Shown here: one piece after another, positions 44,623-55,714 of the stretch
Layout of the letters: every line of letters begins with the position of its first letter
How positions within the stretch are numbered: position 1 is the stretch's first letter
Assembly: GCA_963813485.1 (NCBI GenBank)
Contig: CAWEZE010000018.1
Coordinates: 113,232-177,231, forward strand
Direction: 5' to 3'
From: DASQUK01 sp963813485
GTDB lineage: Bacteria; Actinomycetota; Acidimicrobiia; Acidimicrobiales; VFJN01
DNA length: 64,000 nucleotides
The notes under the pieces: model-generated
What the model saw: only the letters and a program-made list of their open reading frames with translations
Database searches by the model: none
Told to the model about the DNA's origin: nothing
Made by a program: the position numbers and the translations under genes

Positions 44623-44843
44623 GACCGCGCATCCTCGGGGGCTGCGCCCCCACACCCCATCGTCGCCCGGCTCCCTGGCGGTCGCACGGTCGACCGGTCA
44701 GGGGACCGCGCATCCTCGGGGGCTGCGCCCCCGCACCCCATCGTCGCCCGGCTCCCTGTCATGTCGACCCAACTACCCGCCCGTCTCGCTGCGACGAGGC
44801 GAGCGGGCTCCAGTTGGGTCGATCGCACGGTCGACCGGTCAGG
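44623..44843. repeat. Direct-repeat and hairpin array upstream of ppx
   Basis: A 54-bp unit beginning GACCGCGCATCCTCGGGGGC occurs at 44623-44676 and again at 44704-44757 with one mismatch. Each unit contains the hairpin GGGGGCTGCGCCCCC. A second unit, TCGCACGGTCGACCGGTCAGG, occurs at 44682-44702 and 44823-44843. Between them, 44765-44773 (GACCCAACT) pairs with 44812-44820 (AGTTGGGTC) to close a long imperfect hairpin. The array fills the crgA/ppx divergent region. Confidence 0.75.
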
Positions 44844-44853
44844 AGCTGCGCTC

Positions 44854-46440
44854 ATGACCGTTCTCGCCGCAGTTGACATCGGGACCAACTCGATCCACCT
44901 CGTCGTCGCCCGGGTCGATGCCGAGCGTTTCGAGGTCGTGGAGCGCGAGCGGGAGATGGTGCGACTCGGTTCCTCGGCCCGGGACATGAAACGGCTCACC
45001 CCGGCGGCCATCAACCGGGGCATCGAGGTGCTGGCCCGGTTCCGCCAGGTGGCCGCGATCCACGGGGCGCGGCTGCGGGCGGTGGCGACGTCGGCGGTCC
45101 GTGAAGCCGAGAACCGGTCGACGTTCATCGAGCGCGCCCGCGACGAGGCCGGGATCGACGTCGAGGTCATCTCCGGCTTCGAGGAGGCGCGGCTCATCCA
45201 CCTGGGCGTGCTCCAGGCGGTCCCCGTGTACGACCGCCAGGTGCTCGTGTGCGACATCGGCGGCGGCTCCACCGAGCTGGTCGTCGGGCGCAAGGGTGAC
45301 ATCCTCACCGCTCGCAGCCTCAAGCTCGGTGCCATTCGCCTCACCCGGCGCTACTTCGCCAAGAACAAGCTCAACGGCGACGCGGTGGTGGCCTGCCGGC
45401 GTGACATCCGCGCCACCCTGGCCCCGGCGGTCCGCGAGATCGAGCGGCTGGGCTTCGACGTCGCGGTCGGTTCCTCCGGGACCATCGGGGCGATCTGCCA
45501 GATGGCCGCCGTCCGCGCCTCGGGCGTGGCGCCCCGCACCCTCAACAACCTCACGGTGAGCCGGGCCGAGATCGACGAGGTGGTGCGGCGGCTGGTCAAA
45601 GCGGGCACCGTCAAGGCACGGTCCAGGATTCCCGGCCTGGACCCGCGCCGCGCCGACATCATCGTCGCCGGCGCCCTGATCCTCGAGCAGGTGGCGGCCC
45701 AGTGCGGCATCGAGGAGCTGACGTTCTCGGACTTTGCGCTGCGCGAGGGCGTGCTGCTCGACACCTGGCGGCGCGAGCACGGCGGGTCGCTCCACCACCT
45801 GTCCGACCTGCGGCGCCGCAGTGTGCTGCGCCTTGCCGAGCAGATGGACGAGGACCTGACCCATTCCGCCCAGGTGGCGCGGCTGGTGCTCGAGCTGTTC
45901 GACGGCGCCTGCGTCGTGCACGGGCTGGGCGACGACAGTCGCGAGGTGCTGGAGGCGGCGGCGCTGCTGGCCAACGTCGGCCTGTTCCTGTCGCACGCCG
46001 GCCACCACAAGCACAGCTACTACGTGATCCGGAACAGCGAGCTGCTCAGCGGGTTCACCGACCGCGAGATCGAGCTGATCGCCCAGGTGGCGCGGTACCA
46101 CCGCAAGTCCGTGCCGCGCGAGAAGCATCCCGAGTTCGCGGCCCTCGACCCCGACGACCAGCACCGCGTCCGCGTGCTGGCGGGGCTGCTGCGCATCGCG
46201 GTCGGGCTCGATCGGAACCACGCCGGGCGCATCAGCAGCCTTTCGTGCCGCACGGACGCGGACGGTGCGCTGGTGGTCGAGGTCGAGCCGGCGCCCGGCG
46301 CGGACGTCTCGCTCGAGCTCTACGCCGCCAACCAGCGGACCGACCTGCTCTCGGAGGTCCTCGGGCGACCCGTCCAGGTGGTCCTGGCGGGCATTGCGGG
46401 CGCCGAGATGGCCGCGCCCGAGGCCGTCGCCGGGAGGTGA
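44854..46440 (+). CDS. ppx: Ppx/GppA phosphatase with C-terminal HD domain
   Basis: The N-terminal ASKHA domain has VLAAVDIGTNSIHLVVARV, AVATSAVREAENRSTFIERA, VLVCDIGGGSTELVVG and VGSSGTIGAICQMAA. From about residue 325 an HD-like helical domain follows with HSAQVARLVLELFDGACVVHG and VARYHRKSVPREKHPEF. This two-domain form (528 residues) is the long Ppx/GppA type that hydrolyses polyphosphate or pppGpp. The ATG at 44854 follows AGGAG; the frame upstream is the repeat array. Confidence 0.92.
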   Translation: MTVLAAVDIGTNSIHLVVARVDAERFEVVEREREMVRLGSSARDMKRLTPAAINRGIEVLARFRQVAAIHGARLRAVATSAVREAENRSTFIERARDEAGIDVEVISGFEEARLIHLGVLQAVPVYDRQVLVCDIGGGSTELVVGRKGDILTARSLKLGAIRLTRRYFAKNKLNGDAVVACRRDIRATLAPAVREIERLGFDVAVGSSGTIGAICQMAAVRASGVAPRTLNNLTVSRAEIDEVVRRLVKAGTVKARSRIPGLDPRRADIIVAGALILEQVAAQCGIEELTFSDFALREGVLLDTWRREHGGSLHHLSDLRRRSVLRLAEQMDEDLTHSAQVARLVLELFDGACVVHGLGDDSREVLEAAALLANVGLFLSHAGHHKHSYYVIRNSELLSGFTDREIELIAQVARYHRKSVPREKHPEFAALDPDDQHRVRVLAGLLRIAVGLDRNHAGRISSLSCRTDADGALVVEVEPAPGADVSLELYAANQRTDLLSEVLGRPVQVVLAGIAGAEMAAPEAVAGR

Positions 46441-46491
46441 GGGTCATAACCGTCGGCCGGTCCCGGGACCCAGCCGGTAGCCTGCCGGGCC

Positions 46492-47085
46492 GTGGCGTCC
46501 CGGGTCCTGGTCGTCGACAACTACGACAGCTTCGTCTACAACCTCGTCCAATACCTGGGTGAGCTGGGGGCGGAGCCGCTGGTCCACCGCCACGACGAGC
46601 TGTCACTCGCCGAGATCGAGGCGCTGGAACCCGACGCCGTCCTGATCTCGCCGGGGCCGGGCCGCCCGGAGGACGCCGGGCTCTCCAACGAGGTGATCCG
46701 CCGTTTCGCCGGGCGTCGACCGGTGCTGGGGGTGTGCCTCGGCCACCAGTGCCTGGGCCAGGTCTACGGCGGCGAGGTGGTGCGGGCCGCGGAGATCATG
46801 CACGGCAAGACCTCCTTCATTCACCACACCGGGGTCGGGGTGTTCGCAGGCCTGCCGTCGCCGTTCGAGGCCACCCGCTACCACAGCCTGGTGGTCGACC
46901 GCGGCTCGGTGCCCGCCGACCTCGAGATCACGGCCTGGACCGACGACGGCACGGTCATGGGCCTGCGCCACCGCCACCATGCGGTCCCGGTCGAGGGCGT
47001 GCAGTTCCACCCCGAGTCGATCCTCACCGCCTCGGGCCATGACCTGCTACGCAACTTCCTGGCGCCGCTGAGCGCGGACGTCTAG
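46492..47085 (+). CDS. pabA: Glutamine amidotransferase, anthranilate/aminodeoxychorismate synthase component II
   Basis: A class I glutamine amidotransferase of 197 residues: VVDNYDSFVYNLVQYLGELG, ISPGPGRPEDAG, nucleophile Cys in GVCLGHQCLGQ, and the His/Glu pair in VEGVQFHPESILT. It supplies ammonia for anthranilate (TrpG) or p-aminobenzoate (PabA) synthesis; sequence cannot separate the two, and no TrpE/PabB partner is adjacent. Start is GTG. The crgA-pabA neighbourhood is typical for actinobacteria. Confidence 0.93.
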   Translation: MASRVLVVDNYDSFVYNLVQYLGELGAEPLVHRHDELSLAEIEALEPDAVLISPGPGRPEDAGLSNEVIRRFAGRRPVLGVCLGHQCLGQVYGGEVVRAAEIMHGKTSFIHHTGVGVFAGLPSPFEATRYHSLVVDRGSVPADLEITAWTDDGTVMGLRHRHHAVPVEGVQFHPESILTASGHDLLRNFLAPLSADV

Positions 47086-47124
47086 CCCCTGACCTGCGGG
47101 TGGGTGACGGCGCGCCCACCGAGC

Positions 47125-47151
47125 AAAGTTGCAAACGGCGGACTCAACTTT
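47125..47151. promoter_or_regulatory. Inverted repeat in the dnaK promoter region
   Basis: AAAGTTG and CAACTTT form a perfect 7-bp inverted repeat with a 13-nt spacer, in an AT-rich patch about 45-70 bp before dnaK. It is neither CIRCE nor a complete HAIR element; only a half-like ACTCAA at 47142 recalls HAIR. It could be an operator or overlap the promoter. Confidence 0.4.
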
Positions 47152-47195
47152 TATCGTGGGCTGCAGTTCAAAGCGACTCTTCAGGAGGCAACCCC

Positions 47196-49042
<1,847 letters not shown>

Positions 49043-49046
<4 letters not shown>

Positions 49047-49700
49047 GCCCGCGGCCCACGCCCGAACAACGAGCGTCGGCCGAGGTCACGCCCGAAGCAC
49101 CCGAGGCCGAGGCCACGCCCGAAGCACCCGAGGCCGAGCCGACCCCGCCTGCGGGCGGGGAAGGCGACGCCCCGGAGGCGTCCGATACGAGCGCATCCGC
49201 GGCCACGGGCGACGCGCTCGGACGCCGCCGAGGGCAGCGTCGAGGTGACCGACGACCTGCAGGCGGCGGCCGACGCACTGGAGGTCGACCTGGAGCTGTT
49301 GCTGGCGGAGCGCAAGCAGTACCTCGACGCGTACCGCCGCGCTCAGGCTGACTTCGAGAACTACCGCAAGCAGGCCCAGAAGCGCCAGGAAGACGCCGTG
49401 GTGCGGGCCCTGGGCAGCTTCGTCGAGAAACTGCTGCCTGTCCTCGACGCCTGTGATGCCGCCCTGGCGCACGGCGCCACCGAGGTCGAACCGGTGTTGG
49501 CGGCGCTCTACGGCGCGCTGGGCAGGGAAGGCCTCGAGCGCATCGATCCCAAGGGCGCGCCGTTCGACCCCGCCGAGGCCGAGGCGGTCCTGCACGAACC
49601 GGGCGAAGATGGCGAGCAGGTGGTTTCCGAGGTGCTGCGGGCCGGCTACCGCTGGCGCGGCCGCGTGCTGCGTCCGGCGATGGTCAAGGTCACGGATTGA
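49043..49700 (+). CDS. grpE: Nucleotide exchange factor GrpE (frameshifted)
   Basis: It starts at the GTG overlapping the dnaK stop with an acidic Pro/Glu N-terminus containing a duplicated unit TPEAPEAEA (27-bp direct repeat at 49086-49139). The frame shifts by one near 49218 into EGSVEVTDDLQAAADALEVD, the coiled coil ERKQYLDAYRRAQADFENYRKQAQKR and the beta domain ending GYRWRGRVLRPAMVKVTD, the standard GrpE C-terminus. It releases ADP from DnaK. Total length of about 218 residues is normal once joined. Confidence 0.9.
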
Positions 49701-49717
49701 AATAAGGCGGACGAGCA

Positions 49718-50878
49718 ATGGCGCCGCAACGTGAGTGGTTCGAGAAGGACTACTACCGAGTCCTCGGGGTGAGCGACACAGCCTCCCAGAAGGACATCCG
49801 CAGCGCGTTCCGCAAGCTGTCGCGGCAGTACCACCCCGACGCCAACCCCGACGACAATGCGGCGGAGGAGCGCTTCAAGGAGGTCTCGGCGGCCTACGAC
49901 GTCGTCGGCGATGCGGAGAAGCGCAAGGAGTACGACGAGGTCCGCAAGCTCGGGCCCCTGGGCGGGACGTTCGGTGGGCCGGGCGCCGGCGGCCCCGGAG
50001 GCGGGAGCTTCCGCTTCGAGGACGTCGGCGACCTGGGCGACGTCCTGGGCGGCCTGTTCGGCCGGGGTCGACGGCGCGGCAGCCCGACGGGCGCCGGCGG
50101 GGTCCGGGGCACCGGCCCGCACCGCGGACAGGATCTCGAGTCGGAGCTGCACCTGGCCTTCGAGGACGCGGTGCACGGGCTGACCACCACCGTCCACTTG
50201 ACCAGCGAGGCGGCGTGCTCGACCTGCCACGGCACCGGCGCGCGCCCCGGCACGACGCCGCGGACCTGCCCGGTGTGTGAGGGCCGAGGCGTGATCGACG
50301 ACAACCAGGGCTTCTTCAGCTTCTCGTCGCCGTGCCCGGAGTGCGCCGGCCGCGGCTACATGATCGACGAGCCCTGCCCCACCTGCCGGGGCACCGGCAT
50401 CGAGCACCGGCCCCGCGAGGTGAAGGTACGAATCCCCGCCGGGGTGGCCGACGGCCAGCGCATCCGGCTCCGAGGTCGCGGTGGACCGGGCCGCAACGGC
50501 GGACCGGCCGGCGATCTGTACGTCACCGTGCGGGTGAAGCCGCATCCCCTGTTCGGGCGGCGGGGGAACGACCTGACCGTCACCGTGCCGATCACATTCC
50601 CCGAGGCGGCGCTCGGGGCCGACGTGGCGGTGCCCACGCTCGACGGCGGTCCGGTGAAGGTGCGCATCCCGGGCGGCACCCGCTCGGGTCGCACGTTCCG
50701 CGTGCGGGGCAAGGGGGTGGCGGCCCGCCGCAAGACCGGCGACATGCTGGTCACGGTCGAGGTGGCTGTGCCGCAGAAGCTCAGCGCCGACGAGCGCCGG
50801 GCGGTCGAGGCACTGGCGGCCGCCGCCAACGGTGCCTCGCCCCGGGCGCACCTCGGGGTGGAGGAGGCGACGTCATGA
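49718..50878 (+). CDS. dnaJ: Chaperone protein DnaJ
   Basis: A 386-residue type I J-protein: J-domain with YHPDANPDDNAAEERFKEVSAAYDVVGD (HPD present), a Gly/Phe-poor Gly-rich linker, four zinc motifs (CSTCHGTG, CPVCEGRG, CPECAGRG, CPTCRGTG) and C-terminal substrate domains with VRIPAGVADGQRIRLRGRG. It stimulates DnaK. The stop overlaps a possible hspR ATG as ATGA. Confidence 0.97.
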   Translation: MAPQREWFEKDYYRVLGVSDTASQKDIRSAFRKLSRQYHPDANPDDNAAEERFKEVSAAYDVVGDAEKRKEYDEVRKLGPLGGTFGGPGAGGPGGGSFRFEDVGDLGDVLGGLFGRGRRRGSPTGAGGVRGTGPHRGQDLESELHLAFEDAVHGLTTTVHLTSEAACSTCHGTGARPGTTPRTCPVCEGRGVIDDNQGFFSFSSPCPECAGRGYMIDEPCPTCRGTGIEHRPREVKVRIPAGVADGQRIRLRGRGGPGRNGGPAGDLYVTVRVKPHPLFGRRGNDLTVTVPITFPEAALGADVAVPTLDGGPVKVRIPGGTRSGRTFRVRGKGVAARRKTGDMLVTVEVAVPQKLSADERRAVEALAAAANGASPRAHLGVEEATS

Positions 50879-50915
50879 GCACCCGAATCCCGACCCCCGC
50901 GAGCGCACCCGGGCG

Positions 50916-51272
50916 GTGTACGTGATCTCGGTGGCGGCCGAGCTGGCCGGCGTGCACCCGCAGACCCTGCGAATCTACGAACGCAAGGGACTCGTCGATC
51001 CCGCCCGCACCATCGGCGGCAGCCGCCGTTACAGCGAGGCCGACATCGAGCTGCTCCGCCGGATCCAGGAGCTCACCAACGACGGGCTCAACCTGGCCGG
51101 CGTCCAGCGGGTCCTCGCGCTCGAGAGCGAGGTGGCGCGCCTGCGGGCGGACCTGGCCAAGCTCCGCAAGCAGGCGGCCGAGGCCGTCGCCGACGCCCAC
51201 CGCGAGCACAAGCGCGAGCTGGTGCCGTTGCGCCAGGCGGTCGCAGTGTTCGACACCGGTCGCAAGGGCTGA
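50916..51272 (+). CDS. hspR: HspR-type MerR repressor
   Basis: The MerR helix-turn-helix reads YVISVAAELAGVHPQTLRIYERKGLVDPARTIGGSRRYSEADIELLRRIQELTNDGLNLAGVQRVL, followed by a coiled coil (ESEVARLRADLAKLRKQ). This is HspR, the heat-shock repressor encoded last in actinobacterial dnaK operons. The GTG at 50916 gives a short intact product. However, an ATG at 50875 overlapping the dnaJ stop encodes MSTRIPTP one frame over, so the natural start may be there with a one-base indel near 50895. Confidence 0.88.
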   Translation: MYVISVAAELAGVHPQTLRIYERKGLVDPARTIGGSRRYSEADIELLRRIQELTNDGLNLAGVQRVLALESEVARLRADLAKLRKQAAEAVADAHREHKRELVPLRQAVAVFDTGRKG

Positions 51273-51309
51273 CGCCCAACGCGGCATTGCGGTTCGGTAC
51301 TGCCCAGGT

Positions 51310-52553
51310 CTAGGCGACAGGAAATTGCAGCGTCCTTGCCCGGGTCGATGGTCACTTTCGTCGAAGATCCGACCCGTATACCCATCTCAGGACGCCTGCC
51401 GCTAACGACCTGGAAATTGTCACGAACGAGAAGTCCGTCGACGCGAGCGACAGTGAAACAACCGTCCTTGGCTCCGTTGTACACCAGCCCGCCGCGATTA
51501 CGTAAGAGCTGCCAGTTGGAATGTCGCGGTGTCGTCAGGTTCGGATCGCCGGTACTGATCGAGATCTGCGAGTGACAGACGTTGTCGGACACGACGAGAT
51601 CGTTGATTACACGTCCGGCGACCGCCAACCAGTTGAGGCGATGCTGGCCCGCCTCGGTACCCGAGATCCTGACATTCCTGACGACGTCAGTGGCGCCGCC
51701 GGGCTCGAGGTCGATCGTCGCACGGCCGGTATGCCAGGCCGAGAGGCCATGAATCACGAGTCCATCGCAGTCGGCGGTCGAGATGCCGTGGCGACCGGTG
51801 TGATGGATGCCGGGATAGACCGGAGCCACGGGATTCCATGACGAGCCCGAGAGGGTTCCCCCGAGATTCTCGCGCACCGGGCGGCCAAGGTTCCTTCCGA
51901 TGATGAACGCCGCTCGCGAGCCTTGAACGATCTCTACGCCATCGCCGTGGACGAACTCAATCGCCACGTTCGTAAGGTCATAGACGTTGTGATAGCCCTC
52001 TGACCTGATGCCGTGTTGGCTCTCGAGGTCGGCGTCATAGACACATCCATACGGCTCACCAAGGGAATCGACGTTGGCTCGGCGCGCCCCGCCTTGGATG
52101 CGGGCATCCTTCTGCGAGGAGAAGATCCGGACCAGAGACGCAACGACGCTCAGGCAGTATCTGCGTTCCGGCCACGGAGCAAACTGATGTGGGGTCTGGT
52201 CGTCATACAGTGGCGGACGGTCGCTCCCATCCCCGGGACCCGTGTACAGCCAGCAGCCATTGAGGTCGAGCTGCATTGGCCGACGAATCGCCACGCCCTG
52301 CGGTATCCAGTACGCGCCCGGGGCGTAGCCCGACCCTCGGCGCAACTTGAAGACGTCACCGTCCCGGCCGGTGGTTGCCAACCACTCGGTCAGCGCGAGC
52401 GAGACGTTCTGGCGGCCGGCGTTGTCGATGCTGCGCGGTGACTCCCAGATCGACGAAGCCGCGAGCAGGGAGCGACCTCGAAAGTCCCGTTGCCGCCAAC
52501 GCTCCGAAGGCCGCGGTGGACCGCAGAAAGGTTCTCCGGGAAAGCATTTCCAT
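51310..52553 (-). CDS. Tat-exported parallel beta-helix protein (frameshifted)
   Basis: The start MEMLSRRTFLRSTAAFGALA carries a twin-arginine signal. The frame shifts near 52441 into NAGRQNVSLALTEWLATTGRDGDVFKLRRGSGY and a long right-handed beta-helix with repeated short strands (NVYDLTNVAIEFVHGDGVEIVQGSRAAFIIGRNL, VRNVRISGTEAG, INDLVVSDNV, VDGLLVRDNFQVVSG). Near 51330 a second shift gives the likely end DPGKTLQFPVA. It resembles pectate-lyase-type folds without a clear catalytic set. Its place beside the polysaccharide locus suggests a glycan target (inference). Confidence 0.65.
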
Positions 52554-52740
52554 CTCGCAGTCAGGTAGAGACCGAACCCGGCGTCCCCCGGTGGAGCCCG
52601 CGGTTGCCTACCACGGGCCGCGGTCGATTGCGTCAACGATCGTCCCGGAAAGCATTCCACTCACCCCCAGCTGAGTGTGCAGCCCGCAGCACAGCCAAGA
52701 CGATCCAGGCCGGCTTCCCCCTGTGATTGGTCGTTACATA

Positions 52741-53654
52741 TCACGAACTGGACTGGGCCGCCACGCGATGTCCGGCCAGCCACACGCTGGCGGCCAGCGC
52801 AGCAATGGTCGTCCCGGCCGCCGTGGGGACCGCCACCCGCAGCTCGGTGCTGATGCCCGCCACGCGTGACGCCACCGCCACCGTCGTCGTGTGCGCCGCC
52901 AGCACCAGCACCGGCAGCAGGATCGTCGGGTCACGGGCACAGCTGGTCCGGCCCGCCCACCGGTCGGCCAGCCATCGCCCCGGCGGGCAGAGTGGCGAGC
53001 AGGCCGAGGCACGCAATGGCGCCAACGATCGACGGGGGCCGGCCGCGGCCCCCGACTGCCGACACCCAGACCATCAGGGCGGTCGCCCCGGCGGCTCCGG
53101 CGAGGCCGAGGCGGGCCCGGCCGAGCGGCCAGCCGCACAGCGCCGCGGGGACGCTGGCGCCCAGCAGCGCCGCCGCCTCCTCGGTGTCGGGCACCGCGGC
53201 GAAGACGCCGAAGGCAGTGATGGCGTACAGCACCGGGGTGAGGCCGGTCGTTCCCCCACGAGGCATCGGTCCGCGATGCCGTCACCGCGCCGACCATGAC
53301 GCCCCCCACCACCAACGCACGGACCCATCCGGTAGCAGGCACGCCGGGCGCGAACGCGAGCAGCACCGCGAACGGCGCGGCTGCCAGGGGTGCGGTGAGC
53401 GCCGGTCGCCGCCACCCGGGCAGACCGCTGGCCGCGGCGACGCCACTCACGCCCGCCAGGCCGACGAGCATCGCTGGTGTCAGCGCCCGCCAGCCGCTGA
53501 CGACCCAAAGCGCAGCCGCCGCCATCAGCAGGCCGGTGACTGCGGTCCGTCGGGGCCGGGACGGGGGGCGGCCGTCGGGGCCCCGCCGGCGGGGCACCGT
53601 TTCCGCCGCCGCCAGGACCAGGGCCAGCCCGAGGGCGGCTGCGCCCGCCGCCAA
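52741..53654 (-). CDS. Polytopic membrane protein of the polysaccharide locus (frameshifted)
   Basis: Three successive frames each supply hydrophobic helices: AAGAAALGLALVLAAAETV, AVTGLLMAAAALWVVSG and FAVLLAFAPGVPATGW in the first; TPVLYAITAFGVFAAVPDTEEAAALLGASVPAALCGW and SIVGAIACLGLLATLPAGAMAG in the second; TILLPVLVLAAHTTTVAVASRVAG and TTIAALAASVWLAGHRV in the third. Joined they give about 310 residues with about nine helices. It is not recognisably a flippase or exosortase. The start is a TTG at 53654, or a CTG at 53681 that has GGGAGG 4 nt before it. Confidence 0.5.
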
Positions 53655-53693
53655 GCCCCGGAGGAACTCCTCGACGGGCAGTGCGCCTCCCTG

Positions 53694-54765
53694 TCAGGTC
53701 CCGGCCGCTTCGGCGATCAGGCCGGCGCGCACCAGCTCGTTGACGGTGGCGGTGGTCATCGCGCGGTCGGGGGGCGCCGCGGCCGTGGTCGCCACGCCGG
53801 TCGCCTGGCGCCAGACGTCGGCCGCGGAGGCGTTGAGGAAGTGGACCTTGCCGGTGGGTTCGTGGAGGACGGCGAGCGGCGTCGTCGAGCGCCACGGTCG
53901 TGGTGTCGTCGGCGATCACGGGTATGGCCTCCGCGGGCGCTGCCGGCCGGCCCGGGTCCGCCGCCGCCCGCTGGACAGCCGCCACGGCCTCGGCGGTGTC
54001 GCCGTATGTGAGCTGAGACGCCGGGTACGCGAGGGCCATCCCGGCGAGCCACGCCAGCGCGGTCCCTCCCAACGCGGCGAGGTTGGTGGCGTGAGCGGAC
54101 AGGGCCAGCAGTGCCCAGGCACTGTCGAGGGGGGTCTCGGTGAGGGCGGCGCCGGGCTCGTAGCGGGCGAACACGAGGGCGGCCGGCACAACCAGGCCGG
54201 CGACCTGGGCACCGCCAGCAACGGTAAACGGGCCCCCAACGTCCCGGTCCCGGCCCCCGGCGGCGGCCACGGCCCCCAGCGACGACGCTGGCACCAGCCG
54301 GTCACGTTCGAGGCCGAGGGGCTTGGGGTAGGGCGTGATCCGGCCGGTGCGGAGGTCGACGGCGGCGAGCTCGTCCGAGAGATAGGTCAGCCCGGCCGCC
54401 ACACACGCCGCCGTGAGCGTCGACTTTCCGGCGCCCGAGCCCCCGATGAGCAGCACGGCGCCACCGCGCTGGCCGGCGACGCAGCCAGCGTGCAGGAGCA
54501 CGTGCGCGGTCGACTCGGCGGCGACGGCATTGAGGTGCCAGACCACCGTGGCGATCGCAACCGACGGGTCCACGCCCCGCCGCACGACACGACCGTCGTC
54601 ACGCAGGTCGAACCCACGCTCGGTGGCACTGAGGGTCAGCTCCCGGTCGGCGCTGCGGTGGGGCGTGGGGAGATCGGCCAGCGCAACCCGAAGGTCCGCC
54701 AGCATCGCCGGCGGTGCGGCGACCGCCACGACCTTGCCCAGCACGTCGACGGTGAGTGCGCTCAC
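53694..54765 (-). CDS. HprK-like P-loop kinase with C-terminal PqqD-like domain (frameshifted)
   Basis: From the GTG at 54765 the protein has an N-terminal domain (VDVLGKVVAVAAPPAML...), then STAHVLLHAGCVAGQRGGAVLLIGGSGAGKSTLTAACVAAGLTYLSDELAAVDLRTGRITPYPKPLGL: an HPr-kinase-type P-loop (GGSGAGKST) and the LSDE acidic motif. After a one-base shift near 53885 the C-terminus reads LAVLHEPTGKVHFLNASAADVWRQATG and VNELVRAGLIAEAAGT, a PqqD-like winged-helix module. The GTG overlaps the WecA-like stop as GTGA. Its substrate is unknown. Confidence 0.7.
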
Positions 54766-55714
54766 GTCGTCCTCGTCGTGCGGGGCGACGGTGCGGTGAA
54801 GGCCCACAGCGCGGCGGCCCCGACCAAGGCCACGACGCAAGCCACCAGCGCCACGCCGGCGCCGGAGGCCAGGGTGCTGGCCACGAGGCCCAGCGCCACG
54901 AAACCCGCTTGGGCCGCGGCGCAGGCGAGCGTGGACCGCTGGCTGGACCAGCCCCGGTCGACGAGCTGGTCGTAGACATGGCCCCGGTCGCCCTGGAAGA
55001 GTGGCCGGCCGGCTCGGCGGCGCCGCACGATCGCGATTGTCGTGTCGGCGACGGGCACGGCCACGAACAGGAGCGCCCCGGCCGTCGTGCGCGATCCCGT
55101 CGTCGGACGTCGCGGTGAGCGCGAGGAGCAGGGCCAGCCCCGTGCCCACCAGGTAGCTGCCGGCGTCGCCGAGGTAGATGCGGGCCGGCGGGCGGTTCCA
55201 CACGAGGAAGCCCAGCAGTGCGCCGGCCAGCGCCGAGCGCGGTGACCCGGGCGTCGCCGTCGAGCACGACGGCGAACCCGAGCGCGCCCAAGCGCCGCCA
55301 CCGACGTGGCGAGGCCGTCGAGGCCATCGAGCAGGTTCACCGCGTTCAGCAGCGCCACGACCACCAGCACGGTTGCCACCGCCCCCACCGGCGAGAGGCT
55401 GCCGGGCAGGGCGATGGCCGCGGCGCCGCCGATGGCGACCTCACCAGCCAGCCGGAGCCGCGGTGACACGTCGGCCACGTCGTCCGCCAGCCCGAGCAGC
55501 AGGGCCAGCCCGAGCGGAACGAGCAGGGCGGGCTGTGCCCAGGCCACCGGCCCGGCCAGGCCGGCGAACACGGCGACGCCCCCGAGGTAGGGGACGGGCC
55601 GTCGCTGCACCTTCAGCGGCCCCGGCCGGTCGACCACGCCGACGCGTAGCGCCAGCCGCGCCGCGACCGGCGTCGACCAGGATCGTCGACCGCGGCAGCG
55701 ACGATCAGGGCCAC
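54762..55714 (-). CDS. WecA/MraY-type polyprenyl-phosphate sugar-1-phosphate transferase (frameshifted)
   Basis: The pieces in order are: LRVGVVDRPGPLKVQRRPVPYLGGVAVF (first cytosolic loop), LLGLADDVADVSPRLRL (DDxxD), LLNAVNLLDGLDGLATSVAAL (NxxNxxDGLDG), RIYLGDAGSYLVGTGLALLLALT (GDxGS), and VPVADTTIAIVRRRRAGRPLFQGDRGHVYDQLVDRGWS with the late His motif. These are the catalytic motifs of the family that starts lipid-linked glycan synthesis at the membrane. At least four frame changes split it between 54950 and 55690. It is probably the initiating transferase of the locus. Confidence 0.78.

Noticed and set aside
47125..47151. HAIR element for HspR
   Set aside because: Only a half-site-like ACTCAA is present; the CTTGAGT half is missing at the required spacing, so it is listed only as an inverted repeat.
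52800..55000. Long plus-strand ORFs opposite the polysaccharide genes
   Set aside because: They are Arg/Pro/Ala-rich antisense shadows typical of very high GC DNA; all conserved motifs lie on the minus strand.
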